Shown here: positions 30,101 to 41,190 of the stretch, in pieces
Layout of the letters: each line of letters begins with the position of its first letter
How positions within the stretch are numbered: the first letter of the stretch is position 1
Assembly: GCA_022702705.1 (NCBI GenBank)
Contig: CM040429.1
Coordinates: 5,386,073-5,450,072 of the forward strand
Reading direction: 5' to 3'
Origin: Papilionanthe hookeriana x Papilionanthe teres
Lineage: Eukaryota; Streptophyta; Magnoliopsida; Asparagales; Orchidaceae
DNA length: 64,000 nucleotides
Position numbers and translations under genes: made by a program
Notes under the pieces: generated by a model
The model's input: only the letters and a program-made list of their open reading frames with translations
What the model was told of the DNA's origin: nothing
The model's database searches: none

Positions 30101-33100
30101 ATTGTGCATACATGGCATAGAACATAGGCTATTTTCTCTTGCCTTACTTTTTCATACAATAAAGGGCAAGGTGTGATATTTTCTACTATGGACTCTAATG
30201 TGTGCTATTAACATGCATGATGCTATGATAATGGTTGTTTGAATCATAAAATCTTTCTATAGGGAATTTTAAGAATTAATTCCACGATTATGCACTTTTA
30301 GAACAAGACATGAGATGAATTTTATGTAGATTTGTATTAATGAACCCTAAACCTTAAGAGAGATTGCATGAATCATTATATTCATTATCCTTTTTCCAAG
30401 GTATTTAAGATTGGCTTGATGCGGATCAACAATTTTGGAGATAAGTGAGGGGCTATTTGTGTTACTTTTATCTTGCTGTCATGCACCTTTTTGTGCTGAA
30501 CTTGGACATATCTAATAATTAACATTCCAATTTAATGAACATATTCATGTTCATAGGGAGTTAAATGTTTTTTATGCAATTTTATATTCCTGTTCTGCCA
30601 TGGCCCCCGAGGTTTTGTTTGCTGAGTGGTATACTTAAATCTTTCACATTTTTAGTTTAGACAGATCATTCTTTCTGTTTCAGTTGCTGCTTAGAGTTTT
30701 GCATCAATGGAAGTTTGCTGTGTATTTTTTAACTTGATTTTGTTGCAGATTTTTATGACTCTTTCTTTCATTCTGCTTCCTTTCGTTTTAAGATTTTTTT
30801 TTTCATTTTTTGTTATAAAGATTGCATGGTAAATAATGTTGATTTTATTTGAACATTTTAACTTCGTTGATGATGGGCCATCTAGACATATGCAATCCTT
30901 CTTCAATGAATATTGATTAGTGTTTTAATTTTTTTTTGTTTGTCCTAGTTGGTTGACTCGTCAACTTTAAAGAAAGAGGTTGTTGAGGGAGTTGACTTGA
31001 TGGTAGTTAGAGAGCTTACTGGAGGTACATTTTGTCTCTATTTTATTTTTACTTTATATGTTCATGTAAAACATACTATTTTCTATCTTTCTTTTCCTAT
31101 TCTAACTATTTGTGATTGGTTTTATGAAGCTTAGCTATCCATTCACGCATCTACATAATATGTTGACTCATTTTTGGCAAATTGTTTTAACCAACTTCTA
31201 ATGATGTCATCACTTGTCTTCGTTTTTCTATTCTATTCCATTAAACCTATTGATTCACCTTATTACTTAAATCATTTATTCTTTATTCTTTTGGCATAAA
31301 ACACCAAAAATTTGCTTAAATTTTTTATTTATCTTCAGTAGTTGCTTCTTTTATTGTTGTTCTAATATAATGATTTCTTATTTTATTTATTCTTGTTTTT
31401 AGTCCACAATCAACTTTTCTATTTGTAAATTTGTGGCATTCAACTTAGTTATAAATAGCTTCTTTTTTATTGAATGCTCAAGTTGATGTATCATATTTAT
31501 CTAATTATACAATGATTATCATTTTTTTAAATCTTTATGAAATTCACTTATCCTTTAGTACTTTTGAGACACTTCTTTCTTCTAATTATCTAATTTTAAC
31601 TTTCGAAGTTATGCCCTAATTGGTTTTTTGCATCTTTCTTTTATAGATCCTAAATGCTTAAGTTTATAACACCTTATAAAAGATTCCCCAATAAGGATTA
31701 TGTCCTATACTAACAAATATATCATGATTTTTTATTTTTAATATTTTAATTACTGTCATAAATGGAATTTATTTGCTCACTACCAAGTATGTTTGATGCT
31801 AATCATCATTGTAGCTAGTATATTTTATACAACCTCAACTTTGTTTTCTGTACTCATTTTATTTTTGAGGTCCAATAATGGTATTTGATCGCATGCCTTT
31901 TCAAAATCAATAAACACATATGAAGACCCTTTCAGTAATCTATATAATTATATATTAAACTCCTTAGTCTAAAAAGTGCATTTATAGGAGAGATCACCTT
32001 AGAAAACTATAAATATGAGTCTCTGATTCAACATTATTTTGTTAAACCAATATTTTATTAATTAATGAATTTTATCTCATAATAAATTTTATTCTCTCAT
32101 TGTATAAAACATGATCTTAATTTATTAGAATTAAATGAAAATATGACACTAAATAGAATGCAATGGAGAAAAAATGATTCATGTAGCCGACCCCACTTAG
32201 TGGGATTAAGGCTTTGTTATTGTTGTTGTTGTGATAGATTTTATTCTCTTAAAGTTTTTACAATAATGATCCTTTCTCTTTGTTTTTATATACTTAGCAC
32301 TTAACTATTCCGTATGTAACACTACTTTTTTTTAGGATTTTATTAAAATGATTCTTTGGCCAAATTTTGTTAATATCTTTCATCACTACCGAAGTGTCAA
32401 CAAGTATTTCTTTTTTAAAATTTAATTCTTCTTTATTTTTCTATAAATTACTCAGGCTTCATGACTTCATATTGCTCTTTGAAGAACTTTATTATGCTTC
32501 TCATTTAATAATTTCTCAAAATTGCTTTTCATCTTTAACTAAGTTTTTATTATACTTAATCAAAGTCTCTATTTTCTATTTACCATTTCATATTTACTTT
32601 TCTCATTCTCACCTCTAGCTTATTATCTAAACCATTGAGAATTGCAGCTTTAACTTAACTAATTACGCTTTTTTATAAATAAAATAAATTACATTTCTTG
32701 TAATTAACATTCTCAATAATATTATTCATTCTTGAATATCACATTTCTTTATAAGCCACAAGTAATAGTATGTTAAATAGCCCAATGGATGCTCCATAGG
32801 AAGGATTTACTATTTTTTTGTTTACTTTAAAATCAATAATGTTTGATTGTCAATGATTTGCTCGAGTTTGTTATAGGAATTTATTTTGGAGAACCTCGGG
32901 GATTTGGGACTAATGACATGGGAGTGAACATTGGCTTCAATACTGAAGTATACTCTACATTAGAGGTACTTAAATTGAGATTTTTCTATAAATTGCTATT
33001 GTTGTGAATATGTGATTGTTATAGCAATATAGCATTAAGATTATATGTAAATTTTTTGAAGGAAAACAAAAAAAAAAAGAAAAAAAAAAGAAAAATGTAG

Positions 33101-35733
33101 ATGATTTTTGACTTTGTGAAAAACTAGCTTAGTTTTGAGCTCAACCATCTATGGATAAAATTTAAGTAATACGTCTTTCTATATTTCTATGATTGAGCAA
33201 ATTTAGATTCAAACTCTAGTGCATTAATAGTTGTTATTCGTTTAAGGGTTTGATGATACCCTATAATACATTAGTTTTATATTATTCAAGAAGAGTTTCA
33301 GTCTTTTGTGCCTTCATATGCCACAACGGCTTGTTTATATGCTAAGTTATAATTTGTAATGAGGTAGCAAATGTTATATAGAAAACATATATAGAGATTT
33401 TGAGAGTTAGCTCAATTTAGATGCACTAAAAAAATTATTATAACATCTTAGATACGAATCAAATTACCACTGAAAGATGAACATGTTATTTTAAGAAGTT
33501 ATTGAAAAAAAATTGTAAGAAATTTTTTTGGAAGAGTATAATGGATTAAATAATAAAGTAAACAAAAGGAACAGGAAAGTTTTTGAATTGTTTGGTAAGT
33601 CATAATACTCATCCTTTCTTACAAGGTGAAAATATAATTGGAGAGGATTGAGATGAGGATATGACTATGTGGGCCCCAAAAATTTGTGCCCTGACCTTCT
33701 TCGAAATGTCGAGAATCTTACATTGGATTTGAGGTTAAATTTTTAGCAGACATATCAGAATTATAGATAAGATACTATCTAGAGATTTCTCCCTCATTTT
33801 ATGAGTTCTTTATCCGTGGTTCGAGGTTTCCCATAGGCATCTACTATTGTGATAGGTAGCAACTTGTTGATTGACCAATTGGTGTTGCCTTCATTTGGTA
33901 TTCTTTATATGAATTTATTTGTCTACAAACAACCACTTATGAGCTTTCTTAACAAGATTTTGTTGAATATAGATTGATCGAATTGCACGTGTAGCTTTTG
34001 AGGTTGCTCGAAAGCGACGGAGCAAGCTATGTTCTGTCGACAAAGCAAATGTTTTGGAGGTATCTTTCTACCACTCTGCTTCTATTTATGAAATCATTTT
34101 TAAATGAATAGCACGCCAAGAAATGAACATATAACGATAAGATTAATGGAAAAGCATGTTGTTTTATGTTCAATTATTAATTATTAATGAATTGCATGTT
34201 AAAAAAATATCAAGTGCTTGCAAATTTACAACCTCTTTTCTTCACTAATATTTTTCTCTATTTTTCAAGTTTTTCTTAGCACACATGGGATGTTTTTTTT
34301 TTTTTAATATGACTAGGCATCCATGTTTTGGAGGAAAAGAGTCAACGAAATTGCATCGGAATACACCGATGTAGAAATCTCTCACATGTATGTTGATAAT
34401 GCAGCAATGCAATTGATTCGAGAACCAAGACAGGTTTCCCTGCATTTCAAATTTTATAGTGATTTATCTTAGGAGCATTGGCATACGTACCTCACAGTTC
34501 TTATATATTTGCATATCTAACACCTAAACATTCCTATTTATGTGTATACCACTCAAAACTTTAACATCTCAAAAATACCACCACCACTATCTTTTTAAAA
34601 GTGAATACACCTTTTCATGCATAGATTTATGACACTAATGTGTTATAAGTGTAAATATCAAATGTTGGTTGTTAGATATGTGAATTGTTAAGATTTGTGT
34701 TGTATGTATATAAATCTTCTTTTATTTTTTCTTATTTTATAAAATGAGCATATGCTGTGATTTGTTTAAAACTGACAAAACGTTAACTTTCTGTAGTTTG
34801 ATACTATAGTTACTAACAACATATTTGGTGATATATTATCTGATGAGGCTTCCATGATTACTGGAAGCATTGGAATGCTTCCATCTGCCAGCGTCAGCGA
34901 ATCGGTTTGTTACAACATTTTTGTTCATCAAAATTTTCATTTGATATGGAAGAAATATGTTTTCCTAACTTAGCTGTTTGATTGTTTTAATTTATTTATT
35001 TCTTAGGGACCTGGTTTATTTGAACCAATTCATGGTTCAGCTCCTGATATTGCAGGGCAGGTTAAACTTCTGAATCATTTTCTCATTTATACAGCCTTTT
35101 ACGAATTTAATTTGTAAAAAATGAAGTTTTTTTTCTTTTTTTTCAATTTTTTGCTTGATTTGCAGGACAAGGCAAATCCATTAGCAACGGTGCTCAGCGC
35201 TGCGATGTTATTGCGATATGGTCTTGGCGAAGAGAATGCTGCGAGGAGGATTGAGGCTGCTGTGATCGAAACACTCAATCAAGGATTCCGGACCGGTGAT
35301 ATTTATTCTTCTGGAATGGTAATGGATTTGTTTTAACTTACACATCAACTTCCTTTTTTTTGCGGGGGCATTTCCATGCATACTACCCAATTTTTATGTA
35401 CTTACATATCCAACACCTAAACTTTTGTTTTTTCATTAACTCAAATCTCAAGTACCACCCTTTTAACTTTAATAATGTGAAACGTACATTTTCATGCATA
35501 TATACAACGGCTTGCATGTAAACATTGAAGTTTAGGTGTTAGATATGTAAATATGTAAGAATTGACTGGTATGCATGTAATTCTTCCTTCTTTATGTTTT
35601 TGAAAACTGATTTTGGTTAACAGAAACTAGGGCTCCTTTTTTATGTTTTAAGGTGCTTGTGGGTTGTAAGAGAATGGGAGAGGAAGTACTGAAGTCTGTG
35701 GATTCACAGAAGCCAGTTGGTGCTATAAGCTGA
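23865..35733 (+). CDS. IPMDH: 3-isopropylmalate dehydrogenase, chloroplast, 11 exons
   Basis: Exons: 23865..24081, 24179..24308, 24389..24500, 30949..31024, 32877..32965, 33973..34059, 34317..34433, 34797..34904, 35007..35060, 35166..35318, 35653..35733. They join in frame into 407 aa, close to the usual plant length. The enzyme oxidises and decarboxylates 3-isopropylmalate with NAD+ in leucine synthesis. Residues 1 to about 33 form a Ser/Arg-rich chloroplast transit peptide ending near YLRCSA. Family motifs: LLPGDGIGPEI (47-57), substrate arginines in LLQLR (136), FANLR (146) and VRELTGG (174), catalytic Tyr181 in IYFGEPRG, Lys232, metal ligands Asp264 (MYVDNAA), Asp288 and Asp292 (NIFGDILSDEAS), and the NAD-binding loop HGSAPDIAGQDKANP (321-335). 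All key residues are intact. Plant paralogues can also serve glucosinolate chain elongation, and that distinction cannot be made here. Intron 1 starts with GC rather than GT; the others are GT-AG. Confidence 0.96.
24082..24178 (+). other. IPMDH intron 1, a GC-AG intron
   Basis: Protein continuity (HE-G-IEF) requires exon 1 to end at GAAG (24081) and exon 2 to begin at GA (24179), so the intron begins GCTTGT and ends GCAG. No in-frame GT donor nearby preserves the conserved sequence. The intron carries a T run of about 30 bases just before the acceptor. Confidence 0.75.
24824..25075. mobile_element. MITE family 2, copy in IPMDH intron 3
   Basis: It opens GGGATAATTACATATAGACC and closes TGTATGTAATTGCGCC, so the ends are roughly inverted repeats. 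The interior matches 37302..37553, including the TATTTATGTGTGCCACGATC segment. About 250 bp, non-coding. Confidence 0.7.
26002..26478 (-). pseudogene. RTE polyprotein C-terminal portion
   Basis: The 158-residue stretch holds KFYKMVVRPAMLYGAKCWPL, MIRWMIGFTLRDKMRN, LRWFGHIKRRP and GRGRPRKTW, and ends WRKRIHVADPT, the classic end of the plant RTE protein. The stop lies within the conserved 3' end of the element. Confidence 0.88.
26459..26776 (-). pseudogene. RTE reverse transcriptase, palm/thumb portion
   Basis: It starts LFADDILLVDKMREK, the catalytic Asp-Asp box of the polymerase, and includes LRLSRTKTEYMECNF and FRYLGSIVQSDGDIDGDVNS, typical of plant RTE/LINE proteins. It is split from the C-terminal part by a frame change near 26460. 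Confidence 0.88.
26888..27574 (-). pseudogene. RTE reverse transcriptase, N-terminal portion
   Basis: The 228-residue open stretch contains KKSILVSIFKNKRDAQECAN, YRGIKLMCHTLKLWERVIEH, SHNQFGFMPGRSTMEAIHLL and LIFIDLEKAYDKVPRDVLW, which are conserved non-LTR reverse transcriptase blocks. The catalytic FADD box continues in another frame at 26459..26776 after a frameshift near 26830. Confidence 0.88.
29134..30948. other. AT-rich DNA in IPMDH intron 3
   Basis: No repeat or coding feature was recognised apart from a short duplicated phrase near 29985-30020 (TTGTGCTATGTCTAGTCTCTGACGATA). Small open frames look random. Confidence 0.4.
31160..32720 (-). mobile_element. Very decayed LINE of a second lineage in IPMDH intron 4
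   Basis: Low-GC text resembles minus-strand LINE reverse-transcriptase sequence. The best stretch is GCATGCCTTTTCAAAATCAA near 31892, the complement of the DLEKA region. The RTE fragment 32098..32237 interrupts it. Limits are uncertain. Confidence 0.45.
32098..32237 (+). mobile_element. 140 bp RTE LINE stub with 12 bp target duplication
   Basis: Only the last 140 bp of the RTE element is present, ending CCCACTTAGTGGGATTAAGG and a TTG tail. It is flanked by ATTTTATTCTCT at 32086..32097 and 32238..32249. It lies within IPMDH intron 4. Confidence 0.87.
34471..34720. mobile_element. MITE family 1 copy in IPMDH intron 7
   Basis: The left end is AGGAGCATTGGCATACGTAC with CATATCTAACACCTAAACAT; the right end has TTAGATATGTGAATTG and TGTATGTATATAAATC. 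About 250 bp with inverted ends about 50 bp long. Confidence 0.75.
35364..35587. mobile_element. MITE family 1 copy in IPMDH intron 10
   Basis: Inverted ends are GGGGGCATTTCCATGCATAC plus ACATATCCAACACCTAAAC, and AAGTTTAGGTGTTAGATATG plus GGTATGCATGTAATTC. It fills most of intron 10 (35319..35652). Confidence 0.82.
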
Positions 35734-35925
35734 GACGAGCCGCTCACAGGTAATAAAAAAGTGCTGGAAATAAACATATTCTGATTTTTTTTTTCTATTC
35801 TTATTTATTTCTCTTTCGTTGTTAAATTTTGAAAATTTTATTTTATCATTACACAAAAAAGTAATGATAAATCGAGTTTTGGATGATGTTCCTATTTATT
35901 CCGAAAATTTTTTATATAAATATTT
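35734..35925 (+). other. IPMDH 3' flank
   Basis: Likely 3' untranslated region just after the TGA at 35731..35733. An ACAGGTAATAAAAAAGTG stretch offers an AATAAA hexamer around 35753, a possible polyadenylation signal. Confidence 0.4.
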
Positions 35926-36183
35926 GGATTTTTTACATATCAACCACCCAAAAAAATTGAATATAACATTTTAACTAATCAAATTTTAAATACAATATTT
36001 TAATCATTTTTTTCATTACAACCACTCTCCTTTACCGACCAGCAATATAGGCTTTAAGTGTGAGTTTCGGGCAACTTAAAATCTTATATTTAAGTTTTTG
36101 AGTGATTAAAATGTTATATTTTAACTATGAGTGGCTATAATATTATATTCATTGTTTCTGGTGATTGTCATGTAAAAACCTCC
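35926..36183. mobile_element. MITE family 3 copy
   Basis: It begins GGATTTTTTACATATCAACC and ends GGTGATTGTCATGTAAAAACC, with roughly inverted ends. The interior is shared with 38632..38811 (TTTTTTCATTACAACCACTC). Confidence 0.6.
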
Positions 36184-36399
36184 AAGTAAAAGAATAAATT
36201 TTACAACATTAATATAGCTATTTCTTTGAAATTGGTGCATGTTTCTAGAATATTAGTCTCCAAAATTTTCTCTAAGTAGTTATTCAACATAATTTTCTTT
36301 TATGTGATATGAATTTATTTATATATTTGATTTGATTATTATTATATATTTGAATCCATACATCTAAGAGAGATTCTAGAACTACAATACAAATTAATA

Positions 36400-36552
36400 G
36401 GGGCATTTACATATATACCATCCGATTCCTATATGTTGGCTTATCTAATGTACCTTTATGCATAGGTAAGATGACATGTATGTAGAATTTGGAGTTTAGA
36501 TGTTAGATATGTAAATACATAGAACTTGAGGAGTATGTATGTTAAATATGCC
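36400..36552. mobile_element. MITE family 1 copy, short
   Basis: GGGGCATTTACATATATACC starts it, and GTTAGATATGTAAATACATA with GAGTATGTATGTTAAATATG ends it. The middle is shorter than in other copies. Confidence 0.75.
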
Positions 36553-36821
36553 AATATCATATTCTTAGTTTTAACCCCAGCCACATTGGTGTCAACTAAT
36601 TCAAGCATAAATCTTTAACTGTTTCTTGTGTACTGAAGGTCTTATTTATTTATTTATTCATATAAATTTGAAAAAAATTTGGGTGAAATAATTAATGAGA
36701 TATATATATTTTTAATAATTTAGACACGTTTATTTCTCCATGCAAATTCAGCTTTCACTGCTTTTTCGGCTATTATGACCTTCGCAGTTGACTGACTAAA
36801 TCAACTGGCATAAAAATTCTA

Positions 36822-37035
36822 GAGGCATTTACATGCATACCACCTAATTTCTATGTATTTACATATTGATATCTGAACTTTACTTTTATATATAAATATA
36901 TATATATATATATTTATATTACCCGATTCTGTCATATATCATAAACGATACCCCATTTTAACTTTTCATGCATAGGTAAGATGGTTATATATGTAAAAAC
37001 TGAAGCTTAGGTGTTTTTATGTATGTATATATGCA
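36822..37035. mobile_element. MITE family 1 copy
   Basis: GAGGCATTTACATGCATACC starts it. The right end is partly rearranged (TTAGGTGTTTTTATGTATG), and a short TA-rich microsatellite (36893..36912) lies inside. Confidence 0.7.
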
Positions 37036-37301
37036 TCATGCACCATAGTAGAAAAATTCAGAGAAATATATTAGCTGTTTTTTTTTTTATTATTTTGAGA
37101 AATATATTTAAAAGCTTATTTTTGATCAAAATACCCTCACTATTTTTATATCATTGTATTGAAAGAATGACCTAGCACCCTTTCATAATCATGCTTTCTT
37201 CATTATTTTAATTTCATTTGAGATTTCTTAGCTCATGATGGTGAGTAAAATTGTAGATTTCTTTATTCAGTAGTGACTTTAATACATGATAAGTATTTTT
37301 T

Positions 37302-37553
37302 GGGATAATTGCAAACATAGCGCCCGAAACATTACACGATTCAACGCTCAGGTGATATTTTTGAATTACCAAATTGATGTATTTATGTCTGCCACCATCA
37401 AACTATTGAGAATTTGATAATGAAAAATGAAAAACGTGAGTTGATATTTCATCATGAATTTTGATATTTGAGTGGGAATCTGAAAAATGGATTAAAGAGG
37501 GTACTAGATTTATAAATAACAATGTTTCAGGTCCTATGTATGTAATTGCACCC
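37302..37553. mobile_element. MITE family 2 copy
   Basis: It starts GGGATAATTGCAAACATAGC and ends CTATGTATGTAATTGCACCC. The interior aligns with 24824..25075. A partial further copy (GGGGTAATTGCCTATATTAT) begins right after at about 37559. Confidence 0.7.
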
Positions 37554-37558
37554 TTTTT

Positions 37559-38631
37559 GGGGTAATTGCCTATATTATGCGTCGTGGATCATGCCATTTT
37601 GATGAAGCTCTAATGGAGAGCTTGATAGAATTTCAAATTTTGTGTTTCGAATTTTATGACAATGTGTTCAAATTATGTGAATTATGATCGAATATTTTTC
37701 CAGTACAACCGAATACATATTTGAACGGTATTATTTGATTGTGACTCTAAAAATGTAGGTATCTTGTTCGAATATGGTTCGAGCTCTATTTGAACATGAA
37801 CTATGTTTGAATAAGTGTTAGAGAATATTTGAATATGATTAGAGCCTTGCTTCGTTATTGTTGGATTGCATGTTTTAATTACAGTGAAGTTATATGTCAA
37901 TCAATCATTTTTTTTTAATGAATCAATTTATAAAATTTTTGTACTATATGATGTAGAAAGAAAATAAACGATAATGTCGAGTGGGTGTTCACTAGAAGAC
38001 GGGAGTAAAAGAATTTCTCTTGAAGATATTATAAACTGATTTGAATCAACTTAATCTCAAAGTGAATGAGATTAAGATGCAATCCTCTTAATTATTATTC
38101 TGCTTATAGATTTGTATTTCTTTCTATTGAATGAGATATTTAAATTTTGGGTTGTTAAAAATTGATCTTACATGTTAACTTGACCTGAGCTTGACTGGAA
38201 AAATCTCAGTTCAAGTTGACCGAAATAATTTACGAGTTGGATTTTGGTGGCATCCTAATCTGTTTAAGTTTTTGGGTTATGTTTGGGTTGAACTAGCAAT
38301 CCGAAATTGACTCGAAATTGGACTGCGAACTTGAAACTGACCTGATATTGACTTGAGTTTGATCTGAATTTACTCAAATAGTTGTTAAGTTTTATGTTAA
38401 ATGGATTATAGTGTTGAGTTACAATAAACGGGTTGAAGGTTGGTCGAGTTCAAGTTGGATTTTTGGACCCATGTAATATTCATGTTGGATTCAAAAACAA
38501 TAATTAGCAAGGTCAATTTCGGGTCAAGTTTGAACGTGGCTCACGAACTTGACTTGACACCCATCTAAATCCATTCAATATTAATGTCTTATATGTATGT
38601 TCATTTCTCATAAAGAGTAGTAATATTAATA
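37559..38631. repeat. MITE remnants and phrase-repeat DNA
   Basis: A partial family 2 MITE runs to about 37670. From 38150 to 38575 there is a repeat rich in GACTTGA, GGTTGAACT and CGAACTTGA words ending GACTTGACACCCATC, resembling degenerate hAT-type plant MITEs with a TGACACCC end. No gene is seen. Confidence 0.4.
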
Positions 38632-38811
38632 AAATTTTGAATTATAACTATCCAAAATAATGAATATCATGTTTTAAATACTTTTTTCATTACATCCACC
38701 CTAATTTACCCACAAGTGAAGGATTTGAGTGAAACATTTTGGTGCTAAAAATATTATATTTAAACAATAATATGATATGCAATATTTTGGACGATTGGCA
38801 TGTAAAAATCC
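38632..38811. mobile_element. MITE family 3 copy
   Basis: It shares TTTTTTCATTACATCCACCC and GATTGGCATGTAAAAATCC with 35926..36183 and is shorter in the middle. Confidence 0.55.
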
Positions 38812-39370
38812 TTATATATAACATCATTGCTTTCAATAATAAAACATCCTTAGAGATTAGTCTTAATTTATGACATATCTAAAATATGTAAAAAAAATGA
38901 AATTTTTTTTTATTTTTTACGTACCTTTTGGTAAAAAAATAATAATTCAAAATTTAGCGAACAACAACAAACATTTATTCCACAAAGTAGGGAAAATCTA
39001 GAGAACACAAAGGATAATTTTTAACTTATAAAGGGTTGGTGCTTGAAAGTACCTCCAATTCATTTGTTATTGATATAAACGTCTTATACATGAGTTTTCT
39101 TAGTTCATTTATAATTGGGACAACTTTATTGTACAATGAAGTATTAAAGAAGGTAAAGATGTATGTATCTAATCATTTTAGTAGAATGTGAAGTAAAAAT
39201 TCATCAAATTCCTATTATAATTTGCAGATATAATTTTATTTTAAATTTATGATAATCTTATAAAATTAATAATAATATAATTGAGGGGTATTGACATACA
39301 TATGGCTCAATTTATTATTTTAATTGTCAAAAAGTGATATACACTTTTAAAGCGCATAGGCAATCATATG
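38812..39370. other. AT-rich DNA with a LINE 3' stub
   Basis: CAACAACAAACATTTATTCC near 38963 and CACAAAGTAGGG resemble the end of the RTE element on the minus strand. Nothing else is recognised. Confidence 0.35.
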
Positions 39371-40148
39371 TAGGTGTGTAAAAGAACCGAATACGAATGA
39401 ACAGAGCTAGTGTTTGTGTTTGAAATGTTCGAACACATCATTGTTCGTGTTTGGTTCGTTTAACAAACCGAACGAAAAAAAATTGTTCGCGTTTGTCTCG
39501 TTTGCTTATCGAACGAATTAAACACGAACTTCCCAGCAAACCGAACACGAAGTGTTCGCGAACAATGAGCTTTTTTGACAGCCCTAGCTTTGATAGCATA
39601 CTTCCTCAAAATGAAGCAAATTGATCAGGTATTCCGTACACATCAGATAATCCATGCTTCCTCAAAATAAAGCAAATTGATTAGGTATTCCGTACACATC
39701 GAGTAATTCAATACTTCCTCAAAATGAAACAAATCGAATAAGGCGTTTAGGGTTTTGTTTAGGGTTTTATTTTAATATATAGTATAATATATTAATTATA
39801 ATATTATAATATTTATATTAATATAATTAATATTATAATATTATTATTGTTATTAATAATTTATAGAAATTTAATTATTTAAAATACGATAAAATTTTAT
39901 AATATATAATTATTTTTTAAATATCATAAATTTTTTTTATATAATTATTTTTAAATATTTTATATTTCGAACGATAACGAACCGAACACGAACAAACACA
40001 TCAATATTCATGTTTTGTTCGTTTAACAAATTGAACGAAAAAAATTATTAATGCTCGTCTTGTTTGCTTATCGAACGAATCGAACACGAACTTTTTGGCG
40101 AGCAGAACACGAACTGTTCGCGAACAACGAACTTTTTTGACAGCCCTA
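39371..40148. mobile_element. hAT-like repeat element, unit 1 of a tandem pair
   Basis: It begins TAGGTGTGTAAAAGAACC and ends TTTTTTGACAGCCCTA, whose complement starts TAGGGCTGTCAAAA, giving short inverted ends. Two blocks of GTTCG/CGAAC words, internally self-complementary, flank an AT-rich core of about 370 bp. The left flank ATCATATG resembles the 8 bp between the two units. Confidence 0.7.
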
Positions 40149-40156
40149 GTCATATA

Positions 40157-40847
40157 TAGGGGTGTAAACGAACCGAACACGAACGAACAGAGCTAGTGTT
40201 CGTGTTTGAAATGTTCGAACACATCACTGTTCGTGTTTGGTTCGTTTGCTTATCGAACGAACACGAACTTCCTGGCAAACCGAACACGAATTGTTCGCGA
40301 ACAACGAGCTTTTTTGACAGACCTAGCTTTGATAGGATACTTCCTCAAAATGAAGCAAATTGATCAGGTATTCCGTACACAACAGGTAACCCATACTTCC
40401 TCAAAATGAAGCAAACCGAATAAGACGTTTAGGGTTTTGATTAGGGTTTTATTTTAATATATAGTATAATATATTAATTATAATATTATAATATTTATAT
40501 TAATATAATTAATACTATAATATTATTATTGTTATTAATAATTTATCATATATTATAATTTATAGAAGTTTAATTATTTAAAATATGATAAATTTTTATA
40601 ATATATAATTATTTTTAAAATAAAATAAATTTTTTATATATAATTATTTTAAATTATTTTATATTTCGAACAATAGCGAACTGAACACGAACGAACACAT
40701 CACTGTTCGTGTTTGGTTCGTTTAACAAACCGAACGAAAAAAATTGTTCGTGTTCGTCTCGTTTGCTTATCGAACGAATCGAACACGAATTTTTTGGCGA
40801 ACCGAACACGAACTGTTCGCGAACAACAAACTTTTTTGACAGCCCTA
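40157..40847. mobile_element. hAT-like repeat element, unit 2 of a tandem pair
   Basis: It starts TAGGGGTGTAAACGAACC and ends GACAGCCCTA. Flanks are GTCATATA (40149..40156) and GACATATA (40848..40855), an 8 bp target duplication with one mismatch, fitting the hAT superfamily. The sequence matches unit 1 along its length, including AGGGTTTTATTTTAATATAT in the core. Non-coding. Confidence 0.78.
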
Positions 40848-40879
40848 GACATATATATTGGTAAAAATTAAATTTTTGT

Positions 40880-41127
40880 ATCTAAATATATTTGAATTAA
40901 GTGGCGTGCATGTTATTATTATTTTACATAAGAATATGTTTATAGTCAAAAAAAAAAATTTTCCCGTTCAACCTGCGGAAAAACGCCCCAAAACAAAACA
41001 AATTCTACGGTTTCAGTTACGTAGAAAAGAATTTGTTGGCCCAATCAGATCAATATTCAACATATCAAAATTAACAGAAAAGTCCACCAAAACTTTTAAA
41101 TTACCAATCTCTTCCACTTAACGGTAC
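40880..41127 (+). other. Upstream region of the proline-rich protein gene
   Basis: AT-rich DNA between the hAT-like pair and the TATA motif. No specific element could be assigned. Confidence 0.35.
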
Positions 41128-41137
41128 TCTATTTAAA
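41128..41137 (+). promoter_or_regulatory. TATA-like motif of the proline-rich protein gene
   Basis: TCTATTTAAAT lies about 55 bp upstream of the ATG at 41191, followed by a C/T-rich leader. The spacing suits a short 5' leader. Confidence 0.5.
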
Positions 41138-41190
41138 TCCCTCCTACCCCAACAGATTTCCATCAACCTCCCTCCCTCACAAAACCAGCC

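Larger units (their letters stand above)
24501..30948 (+). other. IPMDH intron 3, 6.4 kb
   Basis: It begins CAG|GTACTG and ends TCCTAG|TTG. It contains a family 2 MITE (24824..25075) and a full-length RTE LINE (25971..29113). The remainder (25076-25950 and 29134-30948) is AT-rich without recognisable genes. Confidence 0.88.

Noticed and set aside
39371..40855. Regularly repeated GTTCG units considered as a CRISPR-like or satellite array
   Set aside because: Units are not evenly spaced, there are no unique spacers of equal size, and the borders fit hAT-type transposon ends with 8 bp flanks.
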